This document shows, piece after piece, positions 18,126 through 27,597 of a stretch of DNA of 64,000 nt. The stretch's first letter is position 1. Every line of letters starts with the position of its first letter. The position numbers and the translations under genes were made by a program. The DNA is taken from contig JAHDQO010000004.1 in assembly GCA_018433765.1 (NCBI GenBank), positions 310,001 through 374,000 of the forward strand. Reading direction: 5' to 3'. The notes under the pieces are model-generated. The model was not told the DNA's origin. It ran no database searches and saw only the letters and a program-made list of their open reading frames with translations. This DNA comes from Tissierellales bacterium. GTDB lineage: Bacteria > Bacillota > Clostridia > Tissierellales > Sedimentibacteraceae.

Positions 18126-18599
18126 TTATAATTCAAATTTCTTTTTATACTTATCATAATCCAAATTTAGCATTTTCACATATTCTGATAATAGTGGTTT
18201 AAAGTCTTTAATAAAACTTTTATCATTAATTATTGCTTTAAAATTTTCGTCTCCATTTTCTTTTATTGGCTTATTATCTATGTAGTCACAACAATAAGCA
18301 TCTATATAACAAGATATTTCGTAGGCTTTTTCTAAGACTTCTTTTTCCTGTTTTGTATACTTATTATTATAAATAACGAACTTATAAATTATAGGATAGA
18401 CATTATCATTAAATAATATACCATCATTTATACCATTATATCCATATTCAGGATGCTGCAATTTTTTATCAACTTCATCTAATATTTTCAAACAATCATT
18501 ATAAACTTCCTCAGAAACGCCTTCAGGAATATTTTTACTACATCCAGTAATACTAAAAATTAGTATTAAGATTAATAATATAGACATAAATTTTTTCAA
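18126..18599 (-). CDS. Hypothetical lipoprotein
   Basis: A 157-aa protein with a lipoprotein signal peptide: basic start, hydrophobic LLILILIFSITGC and a lipobox cysteine near residue 20. The mature part is charged and rich in Lys, Asp, Tyr and Asn, with several cysteines (CCDY near residue 103) and no domain I recognise. TTG at 18599 fits the upstream AGGGGG spacing; ATG four codons later is the alternative. It is divergently transcribed from the subtilisin-like lipoprotein gene at 18749, and both products would be exposed outside the membrane. Confidence 0.65.
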   Translation of the reverse strand: MKKFMSILLILILIFSITGCSKNIPEGVSEEVYNDCLKILDEVDKKLQHPEYGYNGINDGILFNDNVYPIIYKFVIYNNKYTKQEKEVLEKAYEISCYIDAYCCDYIDNKPIKENGDENFKAIINDKSFIKDFKPLLSEYVKMLNLDYDKYKKKFEL

Positions 18600-18748
18600 T
18601 TAATTACCCCCTAGAAATTTATATCTATATTATACCATAAATATATATACAATTAAATAAACATATAATTAATTAGCAAAAACATCAAAAAATGTTATAA
18701 TATTATATAATTTACAAATTGTAAAATTTGAAATATAGGAGGGAGCTT

Positions 18749-19822
18749 ATGAAAAAAAATTTTTTTTTAGTAGTATTTATAATAATATGTTTTATATGTA
18801 CAAGCTGTAAAAGTAAAGAGGTTAATGCACAATTTAACTACAATGAGTTAGATTATCATAAACATGATAAAATATTATTTTTAAATTTAGAAAACAGTAA
18901 ATTTAACAAGAAAGATATAGTTACATTTACATTTAATGAAAAAACTAATTTTGGTAAACTTAATGAATATGCAAAAGGCATAATGGAAAAGGGAAAAAAC
19001 CCAGGCTTAGGTGTTAGAGCAATCCATGAAGAAGGAATAACAGGTAAAGGTATTAAAGTAGCAATAATAGATCAAAACATATGTGCTACTAAATATCATC
19101 CTGAATATGATGGAAAAATAGTAGAATATAAAGATTTTGGATGTGAAGCACTTAGTTATAGAGGTTCAATGCATGGTCCGGCAGTAGCTAGTTTATTAGT
19201 TGGAGAAAATATAGGAGTTGCACCAGGTTCAGAATTATATTTTGCTGCAGTTCCTTCTTGGAAAAATGATGCTAAATATTATGCAGATGCACTTTGGTGG
19301 ATAATAGAAAAAAATAAGGAGCTGCCTAAAAATGATAAAATAAAAGTAGTATCTATTTCAGCTGCACCATCAGAGTATAATAAAAATACTGATGATTGGA
19401 AAATAGCATGTGAAAAAGCAAGAGAAAACAATATTTTAGTATTAGATTGTTCTGGTATGAATCTTAAAATTCAAGGGTGTTATTATGATATTAACGATCC
19501 AGATGATATTTCAAAGTGTAAATTAGGATTTCCATCTCAAACTATAAGTATGAAATACGATATTTACGCACCTGCATCATTTAGAACTGTAGCAGAACAT
19601 CGCTCTGAAAGTATCCCTTCATATCAATATACAGGTAACGGAGGTGTAAGCTGGGCAATGCCTTATATTGCAGGTGTACTTGCATTAGGATGGCAGGTTA
19701 ATTACGATTTATTACAAGATGAAATAATTGAGATATTAAGTAATACAACATATGATATATATGGGTATACAATAGTTAATCCTAAAGCATTTATTGATAA
19801 AGTAAAAGAAAGTACAACATAG
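18749..19822 (+). CDS. Subtilisin-like (S8) serine protease lipoprotein
   Basis: A 357-aa peptidase S8 family protein with a lipoprotein signal ending in CTSC (lipidated C20), so it should sit on the outer face of the membrane. The triad is visible: D108 in GIKVAIIDQN, H142 in MHGPAVAS and S301 in GGVSWAMPYIAGVLAL. The oxyanion Asn may be N238 in DCSGMN. Around the Ser the usual GTSMA reads GVSWA, an unusual substitution. There is no clear propeptide beyond about 60 residues. ATG 18749 is chosen because AGGAGG lies six bases upstream; an earlier TTG precedes that site. No substrate is indicated by neighbours. Confidence 0.82.
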   Translation: MKKNFFLVVFIIICFICTSCKSKEVNAQFNYNELDYHKHDKILFLNLENSKFNKKDIVTFTFNEKTNFGKLNEYAKGIMEKGKNPGLGVRAIHEEGITGKGIKVAIIDQNICATKYHPEYDGKIVEYKDFGCEALSYRGSMHGPAVASLLVGENIGVAPGSELYFAAVPSWKNDAKYYADALWWIIEKNKELPKNDKIKVVSISAAPSEYNKNTDDWKIACEKARENNILVLDCSGMNLKIQGCYYDINDPDDISKCKLGFPSQTISMKYDIYAPASFRTVAEHRSESIPSYQYTGNGGVSWAMPYIAGVLALGWQVNYDLLQDEIIEILSNTTYDIYGYTIVNPKAFIDKVKESTT

Positions 19823-19988
19823 TAGTTTTATTATTATTTATTCTAATGGGAGTTTATTACATAAATGATTATCAAATATAAATATTAGCAAAACAATTGT
19901 ATTTGTTTAATAATGGTTTGTGAAAAAGAGGGATAATTAGTAAAATATATTTTTAGTCCTTAATTTATTTACAATTTGAATATCTAAC

Positions 19989-20711
19989 TTATTTAGTATA
20001 CTTGCTAAAACGTTTTATAATAACAAGCGATACTATTAGTGTAATAATTATTGATGTATAGCAGGATAAATAATCATACTGTATAATTTCATCAGCAAAA
20101 CCATAATTAATAATACCTAAAGTTGCTGTTAACGGGTAAATATCAGCTAAACTTGTGTTTGCTGCAAATATGCCAACAAACCCATATATCATAGAAATAA
20201 TAAGAGAAAACCAATATCCTTTATTAATTAATATAACTAAAGCAAGTATAGGTAATATTGAAATAAAACATGCAATTCCCATTAAAAGATATTTAAATAA
20301 TGAAGCTATAAAAAAAATAATTGTTAAACCCCTAGCTCCTACTAGAATTGAGCTTATTATAGTAAATGAGAAACTTACAGCAGACAATATAATTATAATA
20401 AAAACTGTAACCCACAATTTTGAAATCATTAATTTGTTTTTGTCTATAGGTACAATAAGTAGAGATTTTATGGTATCATCTTTATATTCTCTATTTACTA
20501 TATAGCTCCCTACTAAAGAAAATATAACAGGGCAAATAAAAAACAAATTAAACCATAATGTTTGATTAACTAACCATTCAGCCGTATTGTCATTCCAGCC
20601 ATAATAGGTAGCTAGAACTACTAGAGAAGCTAATAAAAAACCTAAAATACATATATATATTATTTTACATCTTTTTAATTTCATAAATTCTACAGCTATC
20701 ATATTCTTCAT
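19989..20711 (-). CDS. ABC-2 type permease, LanG/LanE-like
   Basis: A 240-aa permease with six hydrophobic segments, starting MKNMIAVEFMKLKRCKI, the amphipathic N-terminus typical of bacitracin and lantibiotic-immunity permeases. The NREYKDDTIKSLLIVPIDKNKLMISKLW segment between helices 2 and 3 is a family hallmark. With the ATPase at 21484 and the sister permease at 20763 it should form an exporter that removes cationic peptides or similar antibiotics from the membrane. It is the last gene of the operon, 51 bp after its sister. Confidence 0.8.
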   Translation of the reverse strand: MKNMIAVEFMKLKRCKIIYICILGFLLASLVVLATYYGWNDNTAEWLVNQTLWFNLFFICPVIFSLVGSYIVNREYKDDTIKSLLIVPIDKNKLMISKLWVTVFIIIILSAVSFSFTIISSILVGARGLTIIFFIASLFKYLLMGIACFISILPILALVILINKGYWFSLIISMIYGFVGIFAANTSLADIYPLTATLGIINYGFADEIIQYDYLSCYTSIIITLIVSLVIIKRFSKYTK

Positions 20712-20762
20712 AAATAACCATTCCTTCCATTAACTTTTATCTTTACACTTTTCACTTTTATT

Positions 20763-21503
20763 TTAAACTGTTTCTCTATTTAAAAACCATATAGAGCATA
20801 TAATAGACAATATTCCTGTAATTATTAAATTAAGTGCTGCTATATGCGGCGGCAAAGTTGTAGAAAAAATGACACCTTCAAGTTTAGTACAAATTATTCT
20901 GCTTACTGCTGATATTGGATGTATTTCAGTAAGAATATCAGCTAAAACAAATCCTGACAAAGCATATAAAATAGAAATTGATATTGGTAAAATATAACCC
21001 TTTCTAGAAATAATTATAATTAGTACTATTGGAAGCATTGCGACTAATGACAATACTCCTGTATAGATACATAACAACATATATTCAATTACAGATTTTA
21101 AAGTTATTCCTGTAGCTCCAATCAATAGACCTCCTAAAACAGATACTAATCCCATTAGACACATAAAAATTACTGACAAAAAAAGAAGCAGAATTATTTT
21201 AGCAAACAATAGATTACTTCTTTTAACAGGAATAATAAATAATGATTTTAATGTACTATTTTTGCGTTCACTGTAAAATAATATAGTAGATATAATTCCT
21301 AATATACAAGGTAGTATAAACCACATAGAATATGCTAAAGGCATTTTTAAAAACTTTTTCCAGATAATAATTTCATAATTTTTATAATAAATTGTACAGA
21401 TAATAGGAAGTACAAGTGAAGATGTCATTGCTAATATAATAAATAACTGCCTTTTAAGTTTTTTAAATTCTGTTAAAATTAAACTAAGCAATACCTTCAC
21501 CAC
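20763..21503 (-). CDS. ABC-2 type permease, LanE/BcrB-like
   Basis: A 246-aa, six-helix permease beginning with the LILTEFKKLKRQLF amphipathic segment and carrying FYSERKNSTLKSLFIIPVKRSNLLFAKI after helix 2, parallel to the downstream permease. The pair resembles LanE and LanG. The reading frame overlaps the 3' end of the ATPase gene by 20 bases, indicating translational coupling; the start (GTG 21503 or a nearby TTG) is uncertain. No immunity lipoprotein (LanI) or lantibiotic precursor is adjacent. Confidence 0.78.
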   Translation of the reverse strand: MVKVLLSLILTEFKKLKRQLFIILAMTSSLVLPIICTIYYKNYEIIIWKKFLKMPLAYSMWFILPCILGIISTILFYSERKNSTLKSLFIIPVKRSNLLFAKIILLLFLSVIFMCLMGLVSVLGGLLIGATGITLKSVIEYMLLCIYTGVLSLVAMLPIVLIIIISRKGYILPISISILYALSGFVLADILTEIHPISAVSRIICTKLEGVIFSTTLPPHIAALNLIITGILSIICSIWFLNRETV

Positions 21504-22407
21504 CAGTTATTTTCTTAAAATAATCTTCTAAGCTGTCATTACAATTTCTAATATTTGATACTTCAATATTAGAAATTGTAAGAACTTTGTTTATTTTAGC
21601 TATATCTTTATCTGTTTCATATATGCGTATAGAAGTATCATCTTCAATATCATAATCAAAAATATTAAACTGCTGCTCTAAAATACGAGCCGCTTTAGAT
21701 GCAGAAGAGAGATTAATCATTATGTATTTACGATTACGTTTCTTTAAATCTTTGTAATTACTTTCTTCTAAAAGATTACCATTATGTAAAATGCCGATTG
21801 TATCAGCTAATTGTTCTATTTCAGTAAGTATATGACTTGAAATTAATATACTTATTTCTTTTTCTAAGCATAAATTTTTAATAAACTTACGTATTTCAAC
21901 AATACCAATAGGGTCAAGTCCATTTGTAGGTTCATCTAATATTAAAAGTTCAGGTTCATGCATTATAGCGTTTGCTATTCCAAGCCTCTGCTTCATACCA
22001 AGTGAATATTTAGAAAAGATTTTTTTATCATTATATTTAAGTCCTACAATATCTAAAGCATGCTTAATAGCATCTTTTCTGGTTATACCTCTTAGTTTTG
22101 CAAATATTTTTAAATTTTCTGTTCCAGTAAGATTAGGGTAAAATCCGGGAGTTTCAATAATAGCACCGATTCTTGGGTAAATGTGTTTTGCATTTTTCTT
22201 TATATTCTTACCAAAAACGCTTATTTTACCTGATGTAGCGGAAGTAAGCCCTAAAATCATTTTCATAATAGTTGTTTTACCTGCTCCATTTCTTCCTAAT
22301 AATCCATATATTTTTCCTTTATGCACGTGTATACTGACATTATTAACTGCTACCTGTTTATCAAATTTTTTAGTTAGATTTTTAGTTTCTATAACATAAT
22401 CTTTCAT
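21484..22407 (-). CDS. ABC transporter ATPase, LanF/BcrA type
   Basis: A 307-aa ATP-binding subunit with Walker A GRNGAGKTT (about residue 38), Q-loop IGAIIETPGFYPNLTG, signature YSLGMKQRLG (about 135), Walker B LLILDEPTNGLDP and switch His in SSHILTE. The E-loop in place of Q (IETPGFY) is characteristic of lantibiotic and bacitracin exporters. A C-terminal 75-residue domain follows. It energises the two permeases encoded downstream and is the first gene of this transcript; a terminator separates it from the kinase gene upstream. Confidence 0.88.
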   Translation of the reverse strand: MKDYVIETKNLTKKFDKQVAVNNVSIHVHKGKIYGLLGRNGAGKTTIMKMILGLTSATSGKISVFGKNIKKNAKHIYPRIGAIIETPGFYPNLTGTENLKIFAKLRGITRKDAIKHALDIVGLKYNDKKIFSKYSLGMKQRLGIANAIMHEPELLILDEPTNGLDPIGIVEIRKFIKNLCLEKEISILISSHILTEIEQLADTIGILHNGNLLEESNYKDLKKRNRKYIMINLSSASKAARILEQQFNIFDYDIEDDTSIRIYETDKDIAKINKVLTISNIEVSNIRNCNDSLEDYFKKITGGEGIA

Positions 22408-22476
22408 AAATTATTCATTCCCTTCAGTAGTCTATAATTTAATAATCTAATTTTATCATTAATATCTGACGGAATA

Positions 22477-22504
22477 CTTACACAATTCTTACTTTTTTCT
22501 TACT
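22477..22504 (-). promoter_or_regulatory. Three 11-bp-spaced direct repeats, probable response-regulator site
   Basis: CTTAC begins at 22477, 22488 and 22499, exactly 11 bases apart, about 70-100 bases upstream of the ATPase start; the last two read CTTACT. One-helical-turn direct repeats are how OmpR-family dimers bind, so the regulator at 23484 is the likely ligand. CTTACTTATAA also occurs once at 24270, upstream of the regulator gene. Confidence 0.5.
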
Positions 22505-22507
22505 TAT

Positions 22508-22538
22508 AAAAAAACTCTGTGATAAAACTATCTCAGAG
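22508..22538 (-). terminator. Terminator after the kinase gene
   Basis: CTCTGTGATA (22515-22524) and TATCTCAGAG (22529-22538) pair with one mismatch around AAAC and are followed on the minus strand by seven T residues. The stem overlaps the kinase stop codon and separates it from the exporter genes. Confidence 0.8.
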
Positions 22539-23450
22539 CGGAAGTGATATTTGAAATTCTGTTTGTTTATTAGGTGTACTGTTAACTAGTATATTTCCTT
22601 TATGACAATTAACTAATTCCTTAACGATAGATAATCCTAAACCATTTCCACGTTTTGAACGTGCCATATCACATTTGTAAAGTCTATCAAATATATATGG
22701 CAGATTATCTTTTGAAATACCTTTACCGTTGTCACTTATTTTAATTATTACATTATTTATGCTTTTAATTATTTTTATATTAATTGAGTTACAATTACTG
22801 TGTACAATTGCGTTTTGTATAAGATTGTTTATTATACGTTCATATGATTTAACATCTAAGTTTATATATAATTCACTATTAGGAATATCTACTTTAAGCT
22901 TTATTTTATTTTCTTCAAATATAGGTATCCAATCAATAATAATATTGCGAGTCAGTTCATAAATATCTGTTTTTTCAAAATAAAATACTATTTCATTAGA
23001 ATCTAATTTAAACCATTGAAAAAGCATGTCAACAAATTCTTTTAAATTATAAGCTTTGTTTCTTACAATATTTATATATTCATCTTTTTCTTTTCCTTCT
23101 ACAACTCCACTGCATACAGCATCTAAATATCCTATTAATGATGTTAAAGGAGTTTTTACATCATGTGAAAGATTGGTAAGCAATTGTTTATGAGCTTCAT
23201 CGGTCTTTTTAAGTTCTATTATTTCATTATTATAAGAATTAGTAATTTCATTGATTTTAAAGCTTATTTCTGATGCAACATTATTTTTTTTTATTAGTAT
23301 TTTTCTGTTTCTATTGCCTTTTTTAATATCATTTAATATATTAACAATATTATTAAGATTCTTTTTAATTCTAAGAATATAATACAAAAGACAAACAATT
23401 ATTATAATCAGAACAGCAATTATAATTAATAAAATATTTACATTATTCAT
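22533..23450 (-). CDS. Sensor histidine kinase of a peptide-antibiotic type two-component system
   Basis: A 305-aa membrane kinase with one long N-terminal hydrophobic segment, a short HAMP-like linker, the phosphoacceptor His in LLTNLSHDVKTPLTSLIGY (about residue 100) and the ATPase motifs NLIQNAIVHS, DNGKGIS and RGNGLGLSIVKELV. Compact intramembrane-sensing kinases of this size commonly work with antibiotic exporters. I use the ATG at 23450; a TTG at 23480, three bases after the regulator stop and preceded by AGGAAG, is an equally possible start adding ten residues. The partner regulator is immediately upstream. Confidence 0.85.
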   Translation of the reverse strand: MNNVNILLIIIAVLIIIIVCLLYYILRIKKNLNNIVNILNDIKKGNRNRKILIKKNNVASEISFKINEITNSYNNEIIELKKTDEAHKQLLTNLSHDVKTPLTSLIGYLDAVCSGVVEGKEKDEYINIVRNKAYNLKEFVDMLFQWFKLDSNEIVFYFEKTDIYELTRNIIIDWIPIFEENKIKLKVDIPNSELYINLDVKSYERIINNLIQNAIVHSNCNSINIKIIKSINNVIIKISDNGKGISKDNLPYIFDRLYKCDMARSKRGNGLGLSIVKELVNCHKGNILVNSTPNKQTEFQISLPL

Positions 23451-23483
23451 TATTACTTTAGTTCTCCATTCTAAATTCAAAAG

Positions 23484-24179
23484 TTATACTTCCTGACTAA
23501 ATTTATAACCTACTCCCCAAATTGTTTGAATATACTTAGGTTTTTGGGGATTAAGTTCGATTTTTTTTCTTAATCTGCGTATATGTACCATAATGTTGTT
23601 ATCATCAAAAGCATATTCTTCGTTCCATACATTTGAATATATCTGTTTCTTAGTAAATACTTGTCCTTGATGGAGTGCAAGAAAATACAATAAATCAAAC
23701 TCTTTTGCTGTAAGTAATACATTATTTTCATTAATTAATACTGACCTATTTTTTGAATTTATGACAAGACCATTAAAAGTTAATATAGTATCTTCATTTT
23801 TAAAATTGTTGAAAGTAGTGTATCTTCGTATTAATGATTGAACTCGTGCAATAAATTCATTTATACTAAATGGTTTTGTAATATAATCATCAGCACCTGC
23901 TCTAAGTCCAGAAACTTTATCAGTTTCACTGTCTTTAGCGGTTAGCATTAATACGGGTACAGAGCTTTTTTTACGAAGGTTTGTTAAAACTTCAAAACCA
24001 TTCATTTGTGGAAGCATTATATCAAGAACAATAAGATAATAAGATTTATTATGGATTAAATTCAATCCATCTGTACCAGTATGAGATATATCTACAAGAT
24101 AATTTTCATTTTCTAAATATTTTTTTAGCAGTTTGCATAAGTCTGTATCATCATCTATTATTAAAATACTTTTTTTCAT
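23484..24179 (-). CDS. OmpR/PhoB family response regulator
   Basis: A 231-aa regulator with a receiver domain (IDDD at 8-11, phosphoacceptor D53 in VLDIMLP, switch T in LTAKDS, K in TKPF) and a winged-helix DNA-binding domain (VLLTAKEFDLLYFLALHQG, VHIRRLRKKI, TIWGVGYKF). ATG 24179 is chosen because AAGGAG lies upstream; the open frame extends 15 codons further. It is the first gene of the two-gene transcript and probably controls the exporter through the 11-bp repeats at 22477-22504. Confidence 0.92.
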   Translation of the reverse strand: MKKSILIIDDDTDLCKLLKKYLENENYLVDISHTGTDGLNLIHNKSYYLIVLDIMLPQMNGFEVLTNLRKKSSVPVLMLTAKDSETDKVSGLRAGADDYITKPFSINEFIARVQSLIRRYTTFNNFKNEDTILTFNGLVINSKNRSVLINENNVLLTAKEFDLLYFLALHQGQVFTKKQIYSNVWNEEYAFDDNNIMVHIRRLRKKIELNPQKPKYIQTIWGVGYKFSQEV

Positions 24180-24479
24180 TATTATAACTCCTTGTACTTG
24201 AATACTCGATAAACTAATTAACACTAAATTACACAGAAGAACACATAATTTTTAATATAAAATATGTACCTTACTTATAAATATATACTTATGATATCAT
24301 ATTACGTTCTAATTAATAACATTAAATTTATCATACCAGTAGATTATACAACAATAAAAAACATTAAAATTATTATAATAAATAGAAAAAATTAATAAAT
24401 CTGAGTAATGTGTGGTAACAGCATGGTGCTTAATAATATTTTAAAAATGAAAATATAATTAAAATTGTTAAAACAAATG

Positions 24480-24791
24480 TTGACTTTATTTTTTTAGTTG
24501 TATAATATTGTCAAAGATAAAGATATCTTACACATTAAAATATGGGAGTAAGTAGCCTTAATAGACCTAAAATCATTTCTAAATTATAATCCCAATTAAC
24601 ACTGTATACTTATTTAATCGATTAAATTGTATAGATAAAAAATCAACTATCATTAATGATGGTTATTTGATGGCGAAGTTTATAAAGACTGGGAAGATGA
24701 TAAAGATAATGATTTATTTTGGAAATTTTATAAAATAGTACTAACTAAAATTAAGAAAAAAGTAATTCTTTTTTATAAAAGAATTATTTTT
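24480..24791 (+). ncRNA. Candidate small RNA unit in a 620-bp gap
   Basis: A promoter-like TTGACT (24480) and TATAAT (24501) are followed by a perfect 16-base palindrome ATTTAATCGATTAAAT (24612-24627), a second palindrome AACTATCATTAATGATGGTT (24645-24664, one wobble) and a perfect 10-bp terminator stem with five T residues (24763-24791). This outlines a transcript of about 280 nt with no good start codon. An open frame without start (24660-24821, reading DGEVYKDWEDDKDNDLFWKF) crosses it, so the stretch could also be a decayed gene. Nothing else was identified between 24225 and 24848. Confidence 0.35.
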
Positions 24792-24848
24792 AACTTTTAT
24801 AAATTAGAAAGTGTAATGTAAATTAACAATTAATACTAGGAGATACTT

Positions 24849-25421
24849 ATGTATATAAGAAGAATTATTCAGATTATAATAGTTATATTAATTATATTAT
24901 TTATATTGGCTTTAGCTTTAGATATCTCATCATTATCAGATTTTAAATCTATTTTAAAATCACTTAGACAAGATTTTATTTTTAATAATAGTTTATATCA
25001 TAAAAAACATATCTCAGAGTATAATTTGAAAAGTAATGAAAAGTATACAACTCAATATTCTATAATACATTATTGTGAAGATAAAATTACAGATGAAGAT
25101 TGTTTTCTTATATTTATCAAGGGCATAAAAGAACCCTTTTTAGTATATGAGAAAGAAAGATTTTGTTGGAATGATATTTATGAAAATATAAATAAAAAAT
25201 ACAATATTAGAGATATACAAACACATTTAGATGCAGAAGTTTATTTTTATGTTAAAAATAATAACAGTTATGATAGAAGTAAGATAGTTGATTATATACG
25301 TTGGCTTGCATATATAGATAATAAAAATGAAGTTCAATTAATAATTGAATTTAAATCTGGTAAAGTATACTATTGGGATTCATATAAGAAAACATATCTA
25401 TCTACTATTCCAAAAAAATAA
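24849..25421 (+). CDS. Hypothetical membrane-anchored protein
   Basis: A 190-aa protein with a single N-terminal membrane helix (residues about 5-28, IIQIIIVILIILFILALALDI) and a hydrophilic, Lys/Asn/Tyr-rich remainder likely outside the cell. Repeated YxxR/K and W residues in the C-terminal half (VDYIRWLAYIDNK, VQLIIEFKSGKVYYWDSYKKTY) suggest a small beta-rich domain. I recognise no family. AGGAG precedes the ATG. It is alone on the plus strand, converging with the permease gene at 25433. Confidence 0.55.
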   Translation: MYIRRIIQIIIVILIILFILALALDISSLSDFKSILKSLRQDFIFNNSLYHKKHISEYNLKSNEKYTTQYSIIHYCEDKITDEDCFLIFIKGIKEPFLVYEKERFCWNDIYENINKKYNIRDIQTHLDAEVYFYVKNNNSYDRSKIVDYIRWLAYIDNKNEVQLIIEFKSGKVYYWDSYKKTYLSTIPKK

Positions 25422-25432
25422 AGTAGATATAA

Positions 25433-26800
25433 TTAAAAAATAATCACAGCAACAATAATAGTAACAATAAAACCAGTAAAAACAGGAATAATATTTTTCT
25501 TTGATAACTCTACGGGATCAACTTTACAGATAGCTGCTACAGGTATGACACCCCAAGGAGTTATTGTTCCTCCACCTACCCACATAGCAAAGATTTGACC
25601 TAGCGAAGCTAAGTTGACCGTGTCAATATTTACAGCACTGGATAAAGTTTTAGATATAGTTCCAACTAATGGAAGAGCTGAAAATCCAGCGCCGCCTAAA
25701 CCTGAAATTAGTGAAGTAACTGATTGAATAATTACTGCAGAATATTTCGATAAAGAAATAGTATTAGAAATGTATAGACCTATGTCACTTAGATAACCTC
25801 TAGCTTGGTCTCCTAATATCTTTATAGACGTTTCTTCATTTCCTAGGAAAAAGAAAGCACCAACAATTAATATTGGGGCAAAAGTTTTAATACCAAAGAT
25901 AAAACCACTTTTAATATATTCACTGACTGTTGCAAGTACATTTTTGAAATCATTTTTTACAATAACAGCCAAAATCATTATAATAACAGAAACACCTGAA
26001 ATTAAAGCAGCAGCATCTCCTCCTTTAAATTGATATTTATACATAAGGTAAATAGTAAACAAAAAAATTAAAGGTGTTATAATAGCTACAATTTTGACTT
26101 TTTCAGATAGTAATGAATTATTTTTTTTCTTTTCTATTAATGACTTTTCTTTGTAAACTGTCTTTTTTATATCTCTTTTCATCATTAGGAATGAAACTAC
26201 CGTTGTTACTATACTCATGGTTATCCATAATGGAAGTTGTGCTTTCATTAAAATTGCTGGATCACTTATACTTGCTCCTTTGGCTGTTATACTTGGAGCT
26301 CCTTGAATAAAATAATCAGCAGATATTGCAACACCATGGCCAAAGATGTTCATAGTACAGGCTGCCCAGATAGAAGGAAGACCAGCTTTAATAGCAGCAG
26401 GTAGTATTATAGCTCCTATAAGTGCTACAGCAGGTGAAGGCCATAATATAAAAGAAGAAACCATCATCATCAAACCCATGACCCAGAAACTAGAGGAAGG
26501 TTTTTTGATAAGTTTATTTATAGGCTGTATCATAATAACATCCGCACCAATATCAGTTAAGACATTAGACATAGACACAATTAATGAAATAATGACAATT
26601 ATATTCCAAAACTCTGTACCCGATACGATTATTCCTCTATAAACAGTTTGAACTCCTTCTAAAATACTACCACTATAAATATATCCTATTGTAAATAATC
26701 CTAAAATACAAATAAGAATAATGTCTTTGCGCATAATAAGAAAGACAATAATAATTATAATAAATGATATGTAAATATAATGAATTAAGCCAATTTGCAT
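25433..26800 (-). CDS. Ion-transporter-superfamily permease
   Basis: A 455-aa protein with about 11-12 membrane helices. Two halves contain similar polar re-entrant-like loops: LWPSPAVALIGAIILPAAIKAG with MNIFGHGVAISADYF in the first, and SGLGGAGFSALPLVG with WVGGGTITPWGVIPVAAI in the second. This two-repeat layout is seen in citrate, dicarboxylate, gluconate and Na+/H+ permeases of the IT superfamily. The substrate cannot be assigned. GGAG precedes the ATG. No catabolic genes are adjacent, so it seems to be a single-gene unit. Confidence 0.65.
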   Translation of the reverse strand: MQIGLIHYIYISFIIIIIVFLIMRKDIILICILGLFTIGYIYSGSILEGVQTVYRGIIVSGTEFWNIIVIISLIVSMSNVLTDIGADVIMIQPINKLIKKPSSSFWVMGLMMMVSSFILWPSPAVALIGAIILPAAIKAGLPSIWAACTMNIFGHGVAISADYFIQGAPSITAKGASISDPAILMKAQLPLWITMSIVTTVVSFLMMKRDIKKTVYKEKSLIEKKKNNSLLSEKVKIVAIITPLIFLFTIYLMYKYQFKGGDAAALISGVSVIIMILAVIVKNDFKNVLATVSEYIKSGFIFGIKTFAPILIVGAFFFLGNEETSIKILGDQARGYLSDIGLYISNTISLSKYSAVIIQSVTSLISGLGGAGFSALPLVGTISKTLSSAVNIDTVNLASLGQIFAMWVGGGTITPWGVIPVAAICKVDPVELSKKNIIPVFTGFIVTIIVAVIIF

Positions 26801-27052
26801 TAAATAATCTCCTTTTAATTATAATGTGGATAATTTTATTCAAAATGATGATTACTTGACTAGTTTAATACTCTTTAGTTTTTCCAATTAAGAGTTATTA
26901 AATGCAAAATGCTTTGTTTATTATTCTAGGATATTTATTTAATTAAAAACCTTACCATATTTTACAAAATAAAAGTTTGGAACTTTTTTTATAGCTCTAC
27001 GTCAAACAATTATGTACAACAATATGCGCATAAAAATTAACAGGAGGGAAAA

Positions 27053-27592
27053 ATGAAAAAAACAATAGTAATAGTATTAATAGCGTCTTTAATACTAGCA
27101 TTAGCAGGCTGTAATCAAGAAAAACAGGAAGTCAATGTATCAGTTAATGATATAGTAGATAATATAAAAGAAGTAATTAAAACTGATTTAATAGAAGGTG
27201 GAGTTTCAGAGGAAGACTTTGCTGAAGGTAATTTACCGGGTTACAGTATAGAAAATGTTAAAGACGGCATTGCTTTTGAAGGCTTGGAATTAGATGAAAA
27301 ATGGCTTGAAGAAGGTACAATTATTATGCCTATGATTAATATAAACTCAAATATGATAGTAGTGTTAAAAGCATCAGATGAAGAATATGTTGATGAATTA
27401 GGCGTAGTTCTAAATGCTTTGCTTAAAAAGCAAGATGATACTTGGGGAAGTTATTTACCTGATCAGTATGATAAAGTTAAAAATAATGTTATGAAATTAG
27501 AAGGTAAATATCTAATTTACATTACTTATGATGATCCAGATAAAATAGAAAATATATTTGATGAAGCATTAAATATTAAAGAATCAAAATAA
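27053..27592 (+). CDS. DUF4358-like lipoprotein
   Basis: A 179-aa lipoprotein (lipobox LALAGC, lipidated C20). The mature domain has the DUF4358 pattern: an early helix (VNDIVDNIKEVIKTD), a central IIMPMININSNMIVVLKASDEEYVDEL segment and a C-terminal LYITYDDPDKIENIFDEAL-like stretch. In Clostridia such proteins are habitually encoded beside MBOAT and DHHW genes, as here, and are thought to take part in acylation of a surface polymer. GGAGGG precedes the ATG. A terminator follows, so transcription of the next two genes may be partly separate. Confidence 0.75.
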   Translation: MKKTIVIVLIASLILALAGCNQEKQEVNVSVNDIVDNIKEVIKTDLIEGGVSEEDFAEGNLPGYSIENVKDGIAFEGLELDEKWLEEGTIIMPMININSNMIVVLKASDEEYVDELGVVLNALLKKQDDTWGSYLPDQYDKVKNNVMKLEGKYLIYITYDDPDKIENIFDEALNIKESK

Positions 27593-27597
27593 AAATT

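Noticed and set aside
19989-24179. A complete lantibiotic gene cluster
   Set aside because: Only exporter and two-component genes are present; no precursor peptide, dehydratase or cyclase is found.
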